Below the pieces are notes generated by a model that was not told the origin of the DNA, made no database searches, and worked only from the letters and a program-made list of their open reading frames with translations. From Kordiimonas aestuarii (lineage in GTDB: Bacteria; Pseudomonadota; Alphaproteobacteria; Sphingomonadales; Kordiimonadaceae), in NCBI RefSeq assembly GCF_025574465.1, contig NZ_JAOBPP010000020.1, positions 352,549 to 416,548 of the forward strand: a stretch of DNA of 64,000 nucleotides. Reading direction: 5' to 3'. Below, in pieces: positions 16,646 through 25,135 of the stretch. Both the position numbers and the translations under genes were made by a program. Within the stretch, counting starts at the first letter, position 1. Each line of letters begins with the position of its first letter.

Positions 16646-17434
16646 TCAAGCGCCCTTAAACCTAGCGTCACGTTTCTCGAGAAAGGCCATCACGCCTTCG
16701 ATACAATCGGCGGACCGACCAGCTTTGCGCTGTTCCATCGCCTCAAGGGTAAGCTGTTCTGAATAGCTATTGTCGTGACTGTCGGCAATCAGCTTGCGAA
16801 TGCCAGAGAGAGCCAGTGTTGGGCCGTTTGCAAGTCTCTGCGCCAGCGCCATAGCTGTTTCCATCAGCTTGTCATCATCCACAACATCATAAACAAGGCC
16901 CCAATCCAGAGCCTTATCTGCGGGCAAACGTTCACCGAGCATCATCATGGCGCGGGCACGGGCAGTACCCACAAGGCGCGGCAACAGGAAGGTACTGCCG
17001 GCATCTGGCACAAGGCCGATGTTGACAAAGGCTTGCAGGAAATAAGCGGAGCGGGCGGCAATCACAATATCAGCGGAGATGGCAATGCTCATGCCCGCAC
17101 CAGCAGCGACCCCGTTCACCGCGGAAATGACCGGCATTTCCAGCGCGGCAAGCTCCAGAAGGATGGGGTGGTAAGTGGCAATAAGGTTCGCGCCCATGTC
17201 ACGATCAGCGCTGATGCCACCTTCGGCAAGGTCCGCACCTGAACAGAAGGCGCGGCCTTCACCGGTGATCAGCAGGGCACGTGCACCGCTGCCCGGTTTG
17301 GCAATCTGCCTGATTGCGGCGAGAAGCTCGCTTTTAAGGGCATCGGACAGGGCGTTGAGGCGCTCCGGTCGATTGAGGCGAATGGTTGCCAGCCCGTCAG
17401 TTATATCAAGGACAAGTGTTTCAAAATCAGCCAC
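16646..17434 (-). CDS. enoyl-CoA hydratase/isomerase family protein
   Basis: A 262-residue crotonase-fold protein. The start is GTG at 17434 because GGGGAGGA lies 8-9 bases before it; a frame extending to 17497 would add 21 residues unlike the family. Crotonase marks are RLNRPERLNALSDAL near residue 17, the oxyanion-hole loops GRAFCSGADLAEG near 60 and AVNGVAAGAGMSIAISAD near 105, and PDAGSTFLLPRLVG. The second catalytic glutamate of classical hydratases is replaced in this PDAGS region, as in PaaG-like isomerases, so hydratase or isomerase remain open. It lies alone between mlaE and the helicase gene. Confidence 0.88.
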   Translation of the reverse strand: MADFETLVLDITDGLATIRLNRPERLNALSDALKSELLAAIRQIAKPGSGARALLITGEGRAFCSGADLAEGGISADRDMGANLIATYHPILLELAALEMPVISAVNGVAAGAGMSIAISADIVIAARSAYFLQAFVNIGLVPDAGSTFLLPRLVGTARARAMMMLGERLPADKALDWGLVYDVVDDDKLMETAMALAQRLANGPTLALSGIRKLIADSHDNSYSEQLTLEAMEQRKAGRSADCIEGVMAFLEKRDARFKGA

Positions 17435-17529
17435 GGCGTATATCCTCCCCGGATTTGTGCTTTTTGCATGAAATAGGGCAGGGTGGCATGACGGCAACCG
17501 CTTACGCAGGCGATTGCCGGATATCTGGG

Positions 17530-18795
17530 TTAAGTCGGGGATTCGTCCGTTTTGCTGCGCCCGAGCGGCACAGGGCGGGAAAGAAAGGCTGGCACATGAG
17601 GGCCCATGCCGACAAAAGGCTTTTTCGGCATGTCATCCGCGGCCACTTTTGGCTTTGGCGGTTCAAGGTTGATCTTTTCCTGCCGTGGCAGTTTGTTGCC
17701 AATCAACTTTTCAATCGCGTCGACAAATTTGGTGTCTGCCTTGCCGCTCGTAGCTATCGTAAACGCTTTGCCTTTGCGACCTGCGCGACCGGTCCGCCCG
17801 ATGCGGTGCACATAGTCTTCGGCGTGGCTGGGCACATCAAAGTTGAACACATGGCTGACATCGGCAATATCAAGACCGCGGGCCGCAACGTCAGACGCAC
17901 AAAGAAGCTGAAGCTCGTTGGCCTTGAACTGGCGCAGTACCTCCAGCCGTTCGCTTTGTTCCATGTCACCATGAAGCTGGCCGACGTTGAAACCATGGCG
18001 AGCGAGGGAGTTATACACTTCCTTCACATCTACTTTGCGGTTGCAGAAGATAATGCCATTTTTTACTGGTTCATCCTTGATCAGTTTTCTGAGCGCTTTG
18101 CGCTTGTCACGCGGGCCGACCATGACGAGCTTTTGCTCGATCGTTGTCGCGGTCATTGAGGAGCGTTCAACCTCAATAAACTTCGGGTCATCAAGGAACT
18201 TTTTGGTCAGCTTCTCGATGGGAGGCGGCATGGTGGCCGAGAAAAAGAGTGTCTGGTGTTTTTTGGTGATGCATTCACAGATTTTTTCAACATCGGGGAT
18301 GAAACCCATGTCGAGCATGCGATCGGCTTCATCAATCACGAGAATATCGATGCCATTCAGCAACAGTTTGCCGCGCTGAAAATGGTCAAGCAGCCGGCCG
18401 GGTGTTGCGATCAACACGTCAACGCCGCGGTCGAGCAGTTTTTCCTGATCCGCAAAATTCACGCCACCAATCAACAACGCCATGGTGAGCTTGTGCTCTT
18501 TGCCGTATTTCTCAAAGTTTTCAGCAACTTGTGCTGCCAGTTCGCGCGTAGGTTCCAGAATAAGGGAACGCGGCATACGGGCACGAGAACGGCCTTCCGA
18601 CAGGATATCGATCATCGGCAGGGTGAAAGAGGCTGTTTTGCCGGTGCCAGTCTGGGCGATACCCAGCACATCACGGCCCATCAAAACCTGTGGGATTGCT
18701 TGTGCCTGAATGGGGGTTGGCTCGGTATAGCCAGCCTCATTCACGGCTTTCATGGTTGGTTCGCTTAGTCCGAGGCGGTCGAAACCCATTCGCAT
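17530..18795 (-). CDS. DEAD-box ATP-dependent RNA helicase (RhlE-like)
   Basis: A 421-residue RNA helicase with the full motif set: Q motif (FDRLGLSEPTMKAVNEAGYTEPTPIQAQAIP), motif I AQTGTGKT, motif II DEADRMLDMGF, motif III SAT, motif IV-VI region IIFCNRKVD, DVAARGLDI and HRIGRTGRAGRKG. The basic, proline-rich tail of about 50 residues is short for the RhlE/DbpA range. It remodels RNA, probably in ribosome assembly or mRNA decay. A cold-shock or ribosomal role is inference. The start may be either of two ATG codons two residues apart. It is divergent from the hydrolase gene at 18873 with only 77 bases between. Confidence 0.93.
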   Translation of the reverse strand: MRMGFDRLGLSEPTMKAVNEAGYTEPTPIQAQAIPQVLMGRDVLGIAQTGTGKTASFTLPMIDILSEGRSRARMPRSLILEPTRELAAQVAENFEKYGKEHKLTMALLIGGVNFADQEKLLDRGVDVLIATPGRLLDHFQRGKLLLNGIDILVIDEADRMLDMGFIPDVEKICECITKKHQTLFFSATMPPPIEKLTKKFLDDPKFIEVERSSMTATTIEQKLVMVGPRDKRKALRKLIKDEPVKNGIIFCNRKVDVKEVYNSLARHGFNVGQLHGDMEQSERLEVLRQFKANELQLLCASDVAARGLDIADVSHVFNFDVPSHAEDYVHRIGRTGRAGRKGKAFTIATSGKADTKFVDAIEKLIGNKLPRQEKINLEPPKPKVAADDMPKKPFVGMGPHVPAFLSRPVPLGRSKTDESPT

Positions 18796-18872
18796 CTTCT
18801 CAATTTATTCGCTACAAATTCGAGGCGCAGCATAGGTGCGCAGGAGTCAATGTCAATGCGGGATAAGGGATT

Positions 18873-19571
18873 ATGGCTTTAAAGAGTGATGCAATTATGT
18901 TTCTACCGGCGCTTTTATGTGACACTCGGCTATACAGCAATGCCGTCAGTCACTTTCGCCGGGAGCTTGAAGTGATCGTGCCCGAGATATTTTCCCATGA
19001 CAGCTTCGCCGATATGGCGGCGGAAATTCTGGCATCGGCCCCCAAGCGTTTTGCCCTCGTCGGGAATTCCATGGGCGGCTATCTGGCGCTGGAAATAATG
19101 GCGCAGGCCCCGCAGCGGGTAAGCCATCTGGCCCTTGTGGGAACCAATGCTCATGCTGATACACCGCCGGCGCGTGAAAAGCGCGAGCAGGCGATCCGGC
19201 TTGCTGAACGTGGCAAGTTTAATCAGTTTGTTGACGGCTATGTTGAGGGCGCGCTCACACCAGCACATCGGGCGAGGCTCGGCCCGATCATACGAGAAAT
19301 GGCGCGTGATCTGGGGCCTGGCGTCCTTATCCGTCAACAGAAGACAATTATGGCCCGGGCGGATTACCGGGACCTACTGAAGTCGGTGCATGTACCATCG
19401 CTCGTGGCGGTGGGGCGAGAAGATGGGCTTTCTGAGATAAAACATCAGCATCATATGGCAGGTGCCTTGTCCAACAGCCGGTTTTTCGAAATGCCACGCT
19501 GTGGTCATCTGGTGCCGCTTGAGGCGCCGGAGTTGTTTAATGCTGCAATGGAAAAGCTGTTGAGCGCCTAA
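18873..19571 (+). CDS. alpha/beta-fold hydrolase
   Basis: A 232-residue alpha/beta hydrolase. The nucleophile elbow is GNSMGG near residue 65 (Ser67-68), the acid is probably the aspartate in AVGREDGLS near 185, and the histidine is in PRCGHLVPLEAP near 211. There is no signal peptide, so it is cytoplasmic. The sequence does not point to a substrate; esterase, lactonase or thioesterase are all possible. It overlaps the convergent parE gene by four bases at the stop codons. Confidence 0.85.
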   Translation: MALKSDAIMFLPALLCDTRLYSNAVSHFRRELEVIVPEIFSHDSFADMAAEILASAPKRFALVGNSMGGYLALEIMAQAPQRVSHLALVGTNAHADTPPAREKREQAIRLAERGKFNQFVDGYVEGALTPAHRARLGPIIREMARDLGPGVLIRQQKTIMARADYRDLLKSVHVPSLVAVGREDGLSEIKHQHHMAGALSNSRFFEMPRCGHLVPLEAPELFNAAMEKLLSA

Positions 19572-21544
19572 ATATCGAGATCGGCGACTTCGGTGGCGTT
19601 GTCACGGATAAATTCGAAGCGTTTCTCCGGTTTCTTGCCCATCAGGTCATCAACCAACTGGTTAACCGTGGCGCGGTCACCATAATCGGTGGGTAGTGTT
19701 ACGCGCAGCAGGGTACGGTTCTTGGTTGCCATGGTGGTTTCCTTGAGTTGCCCCGGGGGCATCTCGCCAAGGCCCTTGAACCGGCTGATTTCAATTTTGC
19801 CCCTGCCGCTGAATTCGGTTGCCATCAACTCGTCCTTGTGGGCGTCGTCGCGGGCATAAATGACCTTGCCGCCTTGCGCGATGCGATACAGTGGCGGCAT
19901 TGCAAGGTAAAGCCTGCCATCCCGCACCATACCCGGCATTTCCTGGAAGAAGAAAGTCATGAGGAGGGTGGCGATGTGGGCGCCATCGACGTCGGCATCG
20001 GTCATGATGATGACTTTTTCGTACCTGAGCGCCGCCCCGTCATACCCATCACGCGTACCACAGCCGAGTGCCTGAATAAGGTCGCGAATTTCGCTATTGG
20101 CAGCGATTTTGTCGCGGGTGGCGGATGCCACGTTGAGGATCTTGCCACGGATGGGCAGCACGGCCTGGGTTTTGCGGTCCCGCGCCTGTTTGGCGGAGCC
20201 GCCAGCCGAGTCACCCTCTACGATGTAAATTTCTGTGCCGTCGGGGCTTTCGCTGGAACAATCGGTCAGCTTACCGGGTAGGCGCAGCTTGCGCTTGCCA
20301 ACGGCGGTTTTACGTTTGATCTCGCGTTCCTGTTTACGGCGCAGGCGCTCCTCAAGACGCTCCAAGGCCCAGGTAAGCAGGCTATTGGCACGGTCTGGGT
20401 GGTCGCCGAGCCAGTGGTCAAAGGCGTCGCGGATTGCGTTTTCCGTCAGACGAAAAGCATCCAGCGTGGACAGCTTGTCCTTGGTCTGGCCTTGAAACTG
20501 GGGATCACGGATGAAGACAGAGAGCATGGCGCAGGAACAGCCATAAACATCGTCGCCGGTGAGTTGCGCTGCCTTTTTATTGTTGGTCAACTCCGCATAG
20601 GCCTTCAGGCCACGCAGCATCGCGCTACGCATGCCGTTTTCGTGTGTTCCACCCTGTGGGGTTGGTATCGTATTACAGTAGCTGTTGGAAAAACCGTCGC
20701 CAAATTCGGGCCAATGGATCGCCCATTCAACTCGGCCCGCGTCATCGGGAAATTTTACAAAACCGCTGAAAGGCTCTGGTGTGACACACATGCGCTTCTT
20801 AAGTGTGTCCTGCAGGAAGTCCGACAAGCCGCCGGGGAAGTGCAGGGTGGCTTCCTGCGGGGTATCATCGTCGGCTTCAATAAGCTCTGGCGCGCAGCGG
20901 AAACGAATTTCAACACCGCGGAACAGATATGCCTTGGAGCGGGCCATGCGATAAACGCGCGATGGCTTGACGCGTGCTTTCACGCCAAAAATCTCATGGT
21001 CGGGCAGGAAACTTACCTGTGTGCCACGACGGTTATTGACCGGCCCCATGTCCTCCAGCGTCGTGGTAGTCTTCCCGCGCGCATAGCCCTGACGCCAGAG
21101 GTTGCGGTCACGAGCGACTTCAACTGTCATCCATTCGCTGAGCGCGTTCACCACCGAATTACCGACACCATGCAGGCCGCCGGAGGTCGCGTAGGCGTCC
21201 GAGTTGAACTTGCCGCCGGAGTGCAGGGTGGTCATAATTACTTCAAGTGCGGATTTTCCGGGATACTTGGGGTGTGGATCCGTCGGGATGCCGCGGCCAT
21301 TGTCGGAAACGGAAATCGAGCCGTCTTCATGCAATGAAACAATAATGCGACTCGCATGGCCCGCGACGGCTTCATCCATCGAGTTATCGAGAATTTCAGC
21401 GACAAGGTGGTGAAGAGCCCGTTCATCCGTCCCGCCGATATACATGCCGGGCCGTTGCCGGACAGGTTCAAGTCCTTCAAGAACCTCAATATCTTTTGCG
21501 GAATAGTCTGATTTAGTCTGTGTAACTTCAAACAGATCGCTCAT
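19568..21544 (-). CDS. parE: DNA topoisomerase IV subunit B
   Basis: A 658-residue type IIA topoisomerase ATPase subunit that, with ParC, unlinks daughter chromosomes. The GHKL ATPase domain shows AEILDNSMDEAVAGHA near residue 48, DNGRGIPTDPHP near 80 and GGLHGVGNSVVNALSE near 120. The TOPRIM domain has EGDSAGGSAKQARD near 445 and DADVDGAHIATLL near 520. ParE rather than GyrB is suggested by the length (GyrB usually near 800) and IRGKILNVASAT. The promoter must lie in the 210-base gap before the small gene at 21754. Confidence 0.93.
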   Translation of the reverse strand: MSDLFEVTQTKSDYSAKDIEVLEGLEPVRQRPGMYIGGTDERALHHLVAEILDNSMDEAVAGHASRIIVSLHEDGSISVSDNGRGIPTDPHPKYPGKSALEVIMTTLHSGGKFNSDAYATSGGLHGVGNSVVNALSEWMTVEVARDRNLWRQGYARGKTTTTLEDMGPVNNRRGTQVSFLPDHEIFGVKARVKPSRVYRMARSKAYLFRGVEIRFRCAPELIEADDDTPQEATLHFPGGLSDFLQDTLKKRMCVTPEPFSGFVKFPDDAGRVEWAIHWPEFGDGFSNSYCNTIPTPQGGTHENGMRSAMLRGLKAYAELTNNKKAAQLTGDDVYGCSCAMLSVFIRDPQFQGQTKDKLSTLDAFRLTENAIRDAFDHWLGDHPDRANSLLTWALERLEERLRRKQEREIKRKTAVGKRKLRLPGKLTDCSSESPDGTEIYIVEGDSAGGSAKQARDRKTQAVLPIRGKILNVASATRDKIAANSEIRDLIQALGCGTRDGYDGAALRYEKVIIMTDADVDGAHIATLLMTFFFQEMPGMVRDGRLYLAMPPLYRIAQGGKVIYARDDAHKDELMATEFSGRGKIEISRFKGLGEMPPGQLKETTMATKNRTLLRVTLPTDYGDRATVNQLVDDLMGKKPEKRFEFIRDNATEVADLDI

Positions 21545-21659
21545 AACCCACCCTGAAAATCGCGTATTAAAAAGGGGGTAAACCAGCCCGGCCCCCGCGT
21601 CAAGCGTAACAATATATAGGGGCTGTGCGCTTGACCTAAAGAAAATATAGTGTGTGTTT

Positions 21660-21673
21660 TGTGAAAATTCACA
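21660..21673. promoter_or_regulatory. inverted repeat between parE and a small gene
   Basis: TGTGAA and TTCACA arms are separated by AA, and an AATTCAC half-copy follows at 21677-21683. The site lies in the divergent promoter region of parE and the 87-residue gene. The spacing (4 bases between TGTGA and TCACA) is too short for a CRP site. Its meaning is unknown. Confidence 0.3.
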
Positions 21674-21753
21674 TAGAATTCACGCAAGCTTTAAAACTTA
21701 TTTAATGGGTTGCCCATAGCCTTGGCTATACCGCAACGTACCGGAGGGATGTC

Positions 21754-22017
21754 ATGCAAAAGGGTAGCTCAGGTGGACTGCTGAAACGCTTGTTCAGAGG
21801 TGAGGTCGTGCCGGCACATGAGCATGGCGTTATGGTAGGTGCGCGTTATATGGCTCGAAACCATCACACCTCAGTCTGGGTTGTTGAACGCATCAGCAGC
21901 GTGGGGTCGAGCACTTATCCATTGGTTAGTCTTGCGCGGGAAGGTCACCCTGACCTCAAAAAAACGGTTTCGCTTGCTGTGATTGAAGAAGGCGAGGATT
22001 TTCGTCCCGCGATATAA
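21754..22017 (+). CDS. hypothetical protein, 87 residues
   Basis: A small basic-then-acidic protein that I do not recognise. It begins MQKGSSGGLLKRLFRG, has a middle beta-rich part (VMVGARYMARNHHTSVWVVERIS) and ends with a likely strand VSLAVIEEGEDF. There are no cysteines and no membrane segment. GGAGGG lies 5-6 bases before the ATG, and codon usage fits the neighbours, so it is probably real. It is divergent from parE and shares a downstream hairpin with the convergent gene at 22075. Confidence 0.65.
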   Translation: MQKGSSGGLLKRLFRGEVVPAHEHGVMVGARYMARNHHTSVWVVERISSVGSSTYPLVSLAREGHPDLKKTVSLAVIEEGEDFRPAI

Positions 22018-22047
22018 TTTCTAACCAAAGACCCTCAAGTCCAAGCT

Positions 22048-22067
22048 GATGCCGCGTTTGCGGCATC
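22048..22067. terminator. bidirectional hairpin between convergent genes
   Basis: Perfect 8-base stem GATGCCGC / GCGGCATC with loop GTTT, between the stops of the genes at 21754 and 22075. The plus-strand T run is weak (TGTTTTAG) and the minus side has only a broken A/T stretch, so termination efficiency is uncertain. Confidence 0.6.
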
Positions 22068-22074
22068 ACGTGTT

Positions 22075-22608
22075 TTAGTCGAACAGTTTATCGATGTCTT
22101 CCTGGGTTTGGGCGCTATCTTCATCAACTTCCTCGGGCAGCTCGATATCGCCTTCGACCTTGCCGTGAATCACCTGATTGAGCTTCATCAAAAGGCCTTG
22201 AATTGCTTCGACGCGCAGCCGGATAAGTTCCTGAGCCTGTGCAGTAAAGCCCCGTTCTGCAACATTCACCGCCGCCATGCCGGCGAGTGTACCCTGAATG
22301 AGTTTATCCAGTTCCGCGCAAATCACTTCAAATTGCACCCGGACCTTGTCTGGCGCAAGGTTATAGGCTTGTACGGCGAGCTCTTTGGCCTGGAATCCAC
22401 TGTCCAGAAAATGCTGAGTGTAGCTTTTCGGCGCCCAGTCGGCCGCGTCTTCGGCCAGTTCGGGCATATCGGGAATCATCTCAAGCAGCATTACGATCTC
22501 ATTGAAATGATTGAGATAGTCTGTTGCAAGGAAGGTTTCCGGGTTGATATTCGCGCTGGCGAGCCGAGGCTGGATGGCGGCCTGTTCAGCTGTGTACTCA
22601 ATGTGCAT
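22075..22608 (-). CDS. hypothetical helical protein, 177 residues
   Basis: An acidic, almost wholly helical protein that I do not recognise. It begins MHIEYTAEQAAIQPRL, then has NHFNEIVMLLEMIPDMPELAED, a central basic-acidic helix AKELAVQAYNLAPDKVRVQFE, and a tail of aspartate and glutamate ending EDIDKLFD. No cysteines, signal peptide or membrane span are seen. The pattern (a helical bundle with an acidic tail) suits a protein-protein adaptor, but that is a guess. It faces the 21754 gene and lies between it and glnA, each on its own transcript. Confidence 0.7.
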   Translation of the reverse strand: MHIEYTAEQAAIQPRLASANINPETFLATDYLNHFNEIVMLLEMIPDMPELAEDAADWAPKSYTQHFLDSGFQAKELAVQAYNLAPDKVRVQFEVICAELDKLIQGTLAGMAAVNVAERGFTAQAQELIRLRVEAIQGLLMKLNQVIHGKVEGDIELPEEVDEDSAQTQEDIDKLFD

Positions 22609-22740
22609 GAAACTGCTGCCTGTTCTTACCTGTGTTACCCAATGTTCTTGTTTGGACGTTTACCAACGTCCTGAGGCTCAACTTTATAATTGACGGGTTG
22701 TTAAATAGTAAACGTGACGGAATCCATAAAAAATTTTTCT

Positions 22741-22770
22741 AAAAGAAAAGGGGAGCGCACTGCGCTCCCC
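22741..22770 (-). terminator. intrinsic terminator of glnA
   Basis: Read on the minus strand, GGGGAGCGCA pairs with TGCGCTCCCC across one base, followed by TTTTCTTTT. It lies 24 bases after the glnA stop. Confidence 0.88.
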
Positions 22771-22793
22771 TCCCTGTGATACTTTTGCAGCAG

Positions 22794-24218
22794 TTATGCG
22801 CTGTAGTACATCTCGAACTCAACCGGATGTGGCGCAAGGTCAAGGCGGTTCACTTCTTCCATTTTCAGCTCAATGTAAGCGCTGATCTGATCGTCGGTGA
22901 ACACGTCACCCTTCTTGAGGAACTCGCGGTCGTTGTGGAGTGCTTCAAGCGCTTCACGCAGTGAACTGGCAACCGTCGGTACGCCCATCAGTTCTTCCGC
23001 GGGCAGGGCATAGAGGTCTTTGTCCATCGCGTCACCTGGGTGGATCTTGTTCTCAATGCCATCAAGGCCAGCCATCAGCATGGCGGCAAACGCGAGATAT
23101 GGGTTTGCTGTTGCATCAGGGAAGCGAACCTCAACCCGCTTGGCTTTTGCACTGGCGCCGTATGGAATACGGCAGGAAGCGGAGCGGTTGCGTGCGGAAT
23201 AGGCCAGAAGAACGGGGGCCTCAAAGCCCGGCACCAGACGCTTGTAACTGTTGGTGGACGGATTGGAGAACGCGTTGATCGCCTTGGCGTGCTTGATGAT
23301 GCCGCCGATGTAGTAGAGCGCAGTTTCAGAGAGGTCTGCATAACCGGAACCTGCGAAAAGCGGCTTACCATCTTTCCAGATTGACTGGTGGGTGTGCATG
23401 CCTGAGCCGTTGTCCTGTGCCACAGGCTTTGGCATGAAGGTCGCGGTTTTGCCATACGTGTGAGCAACCTGATGCACAGCATATTTATAGATCTGCACGT
23501 TGTCAGCTGTTTGCGTCAGCGTGGAAAACATCATGCCGAGTTCGTGTTGGGATGCGGCCACCTCGTGGTGGTGCTTGTCCATCTTCAGGCCCATTTCCTT
23601 GGCAGTTTTCACCATTTCGCCGCGCAGGTCCACACAGCTATCAACCGGTGCTACCGGGAAGTAGCCGCCTTTAACAGCTGGACGGTGACCATAGTTGCCA
23701 CCTTCGAAAGACTTGGCCGTGTTGTATGGGCCTTCGACGTCGTCGATCTCATACATGGCGCCGCGATAGCCGGTGCTGAATTTCACGTCGTCGAAGACGA
23801 AGAACTCTGGCTCAGGGCCAAAGAAGGCGGTGTCGCCAACGCCGGAGAATTTCACATACTCTTCCGCTTTTTTCGCGGTCGAGCGTGGGTCACGGTCGTA
23901 AGGCTGGCCCGTGGCTGGCTCGAGAATGTCACAGAACACGATGAGTGTCACATCAGCGGTGAACGGGTCAATCGTGACCGAGTTGAGGTCGGCTTTGAGG
24001 ATCATGTCTGATTCGTTGATTGCCTTCCAACCTGCAATCGACGAGCCATCGAACATGAAACCTTCAGTCAGCATGTCTTCGTCGACAATATCAGCCGCCA
24101 TGGTCAGGTGCTGCCATTTGCCCTTTGGGTCGGTGAAGCGCAGGTCAATCCATTCAGCACTGCTTTCTTCCACAAGCTTGAAAAAATCGTCGACACTCAG
24201 GTTGGTATATTTGGACAT
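22794..24218 (-). CDS. glnA: glutamine synthetase, type I
   Basis: A 474-residue dodecameric GSI that makes glutamine from glutamate, ammonia and ATP. Family marks are the FDGSSIAGW loop near residue 54, EPEFFVFDD near 132 and [14 protein letters not shown] near 272. The adenylylation-site tyrosine is in [10 protein letters not shown] near 405, so activity is probably set by GlnE. It is downstream of glnB in the classical alphaproteobacterial glnBA arrangement with a 122-base gap that contains a small hairpin (GGCACT/AGTGCC on the minus strand); this could attenuate or mark a second promoter. Confidence 0.98.
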   Translation of the reverse strand: MSKYTNLSVDDFFKLVEESSAEWIDLRFTDPKGKWQHLTMAADIVDEDMLTEGFMFDGSSIAGWKAINESDMILKADLNSVTIDPFTADVTLIVFCDILEPATGQPYDRDPRSTAKKAEEYVKFSGVGDTAFFGPEPEFFVFDDVKFSTGYRGAMYEIDDVEGPYNTAKSFEGGNYGHRPAVKGGYFPVAPVDSCVDLRGEMVKTAKEMGLKMDKHHHEVAASQHELGMMFSTLTQTADNVQIYKYAVHQVAHTYGKTATFMPKPVAQDNGSGMHTHQSIWKDGKPLFAGSGYADLSETALYYIGGIIKHAKAINAFSNPSTNSYKRLVPGFEAPVLLAYSARNRSASCRIPYGASAKAKRVEVRFPDATANPYLAFAAMLMAGLDGIENKIHPGDAMDKDLYALPAEELMGVPTVASSLREALEALHNDREFLKKGDVFTDDQISAYIELKMEEVNRLDLAPHPVEFEMYYSA

Positions 24219-24340
24219 TTCCGTGTTTCCCTATTTTTAATACGACCTTTGCTGAACAGTCCGATGTCCGGGGCACGCAGCCCGAGCGGAGGGGAGGGGC
24301 ATTCAACAAAATATGTTGGCACTACGAAAGGCAGTGCCGA

Positions 24341-24694
<354 letters not shown>

Positions 24695-24715
24695 TTATCG
24701 TTATGTATCTGATTA

Positions 24716-24732
24716 AGCAGGGTTCATGCCAA
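24716..24732 (-). promoter_or_regulatory. sigma54-type -24/-12 promoter of glnBA
   Basis: On the minus strand the element reads TTGGCATG-AACC-CTGCT. GG and GC lie exactly 10 bases apart, as in the consensus TGGCACG-N4-TTGCW. The predicted start is near 24705, leaving a 26-base leader before glnB. It matches how glnB-glnA operons are controlled in many proteobacteria. Confidence 0.65.
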
Positions 24733-24806
24733 CGTGCTGATGGCGCAGAAATGCGCCGTTCATGTCATATGGATCAGCAGTGCTGACTGTTCTTTGTGCG
24801 TGCACC

Positions 24807-24823
24807 TGCACATTTTTTGTGCA
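24807..24823. promoter_or_regulatory. candidate NtrC-binding site upstream of glnBA
   Basis: TGCACA-N5-TGTGCA is a 17-base palindrome with the same arm and spacer lengths as the NtrC box (TGCACC-N5-GGTGCA), differing at the two inner positions. It is centred about 110 bases upstream of the predicted sigma54 start, the usual enhancer distance. Confidence 0.6.
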
Positions 24824-24892
24824 GATGCGTGACAGTTGACCATGCATTTGTCAGAAAAATGGCTTATCGGAAATAAACTGGAAACTTCACGC

Positions 24893-24921
24893 TTGACGAA
24901 GCTATATTGATGCGCATAAAC
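24893..24921 (+). promoter_or_regulatory. probable promoter of tRNA-His
   Basis: TTGACG (24893-24898), then CATAAA (24915-24920) after a 16-base spacer. The start would fall just before the tRNA at 24942. Confidence 0.45.
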
Positions 24922-24941
24922 AGTCGCCACGTTTTAGAGAT

Positions 24942-25019
24942 GGCGGGTGTAGCTCAGTTGGTTAGAGCGCCAGTTTGTGGTACTGGAAGTCGCCGGTTCG
25001 ATCCCGGTCACTCGCCCCA
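24942..25019 (+). tRNA. tRNA-His (GTG)
   Basis: A 78-base cloverleaf with CCA encoded. The acceptor stem GCGGGTG pairs with CACTCGC and is extended by the extra 5' G facing C73, the identity mark of tRNA-His. The anticodon stem CCAGT/ACTGG holds loop TTGTGGT, anticodon GTG. Confidence 0.96.
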
Positions 25020-25037
25020 CTCTGAAATTTTTCAAGA

Positions 25038-25062
25038 AGCCCCTTTCGGGGCTTTTTTCTTT
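25038..25062 (+). terminator. intrinsic terminator after tRNA-His
   Basis: AGCCCC-TTTC-GGGGCT followed by TTTTTCTTTT. Confidence 0.85.
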
Positions 25063-25135
25063 TGCTACACTGCCCGCTGATTCTGCAGCGATTCTAGGCC
25101 GAATCGTCGGTCTGAGTCTTCGAGGGGGAGAGGCA

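Noticed and set aside
20399..21337. 312-codon open frame opposite parE
   Set aside because: Lies entirely inside the ATPase and transducer region of parE and shows no family motif.
24977..25135. N-terminal extension of Nnr from an earlier start
   Set aside because: The extension starts within tRNA-His and passes through its terminator. GTG at 25136 has a clear ribosome binding site and fits the family start.
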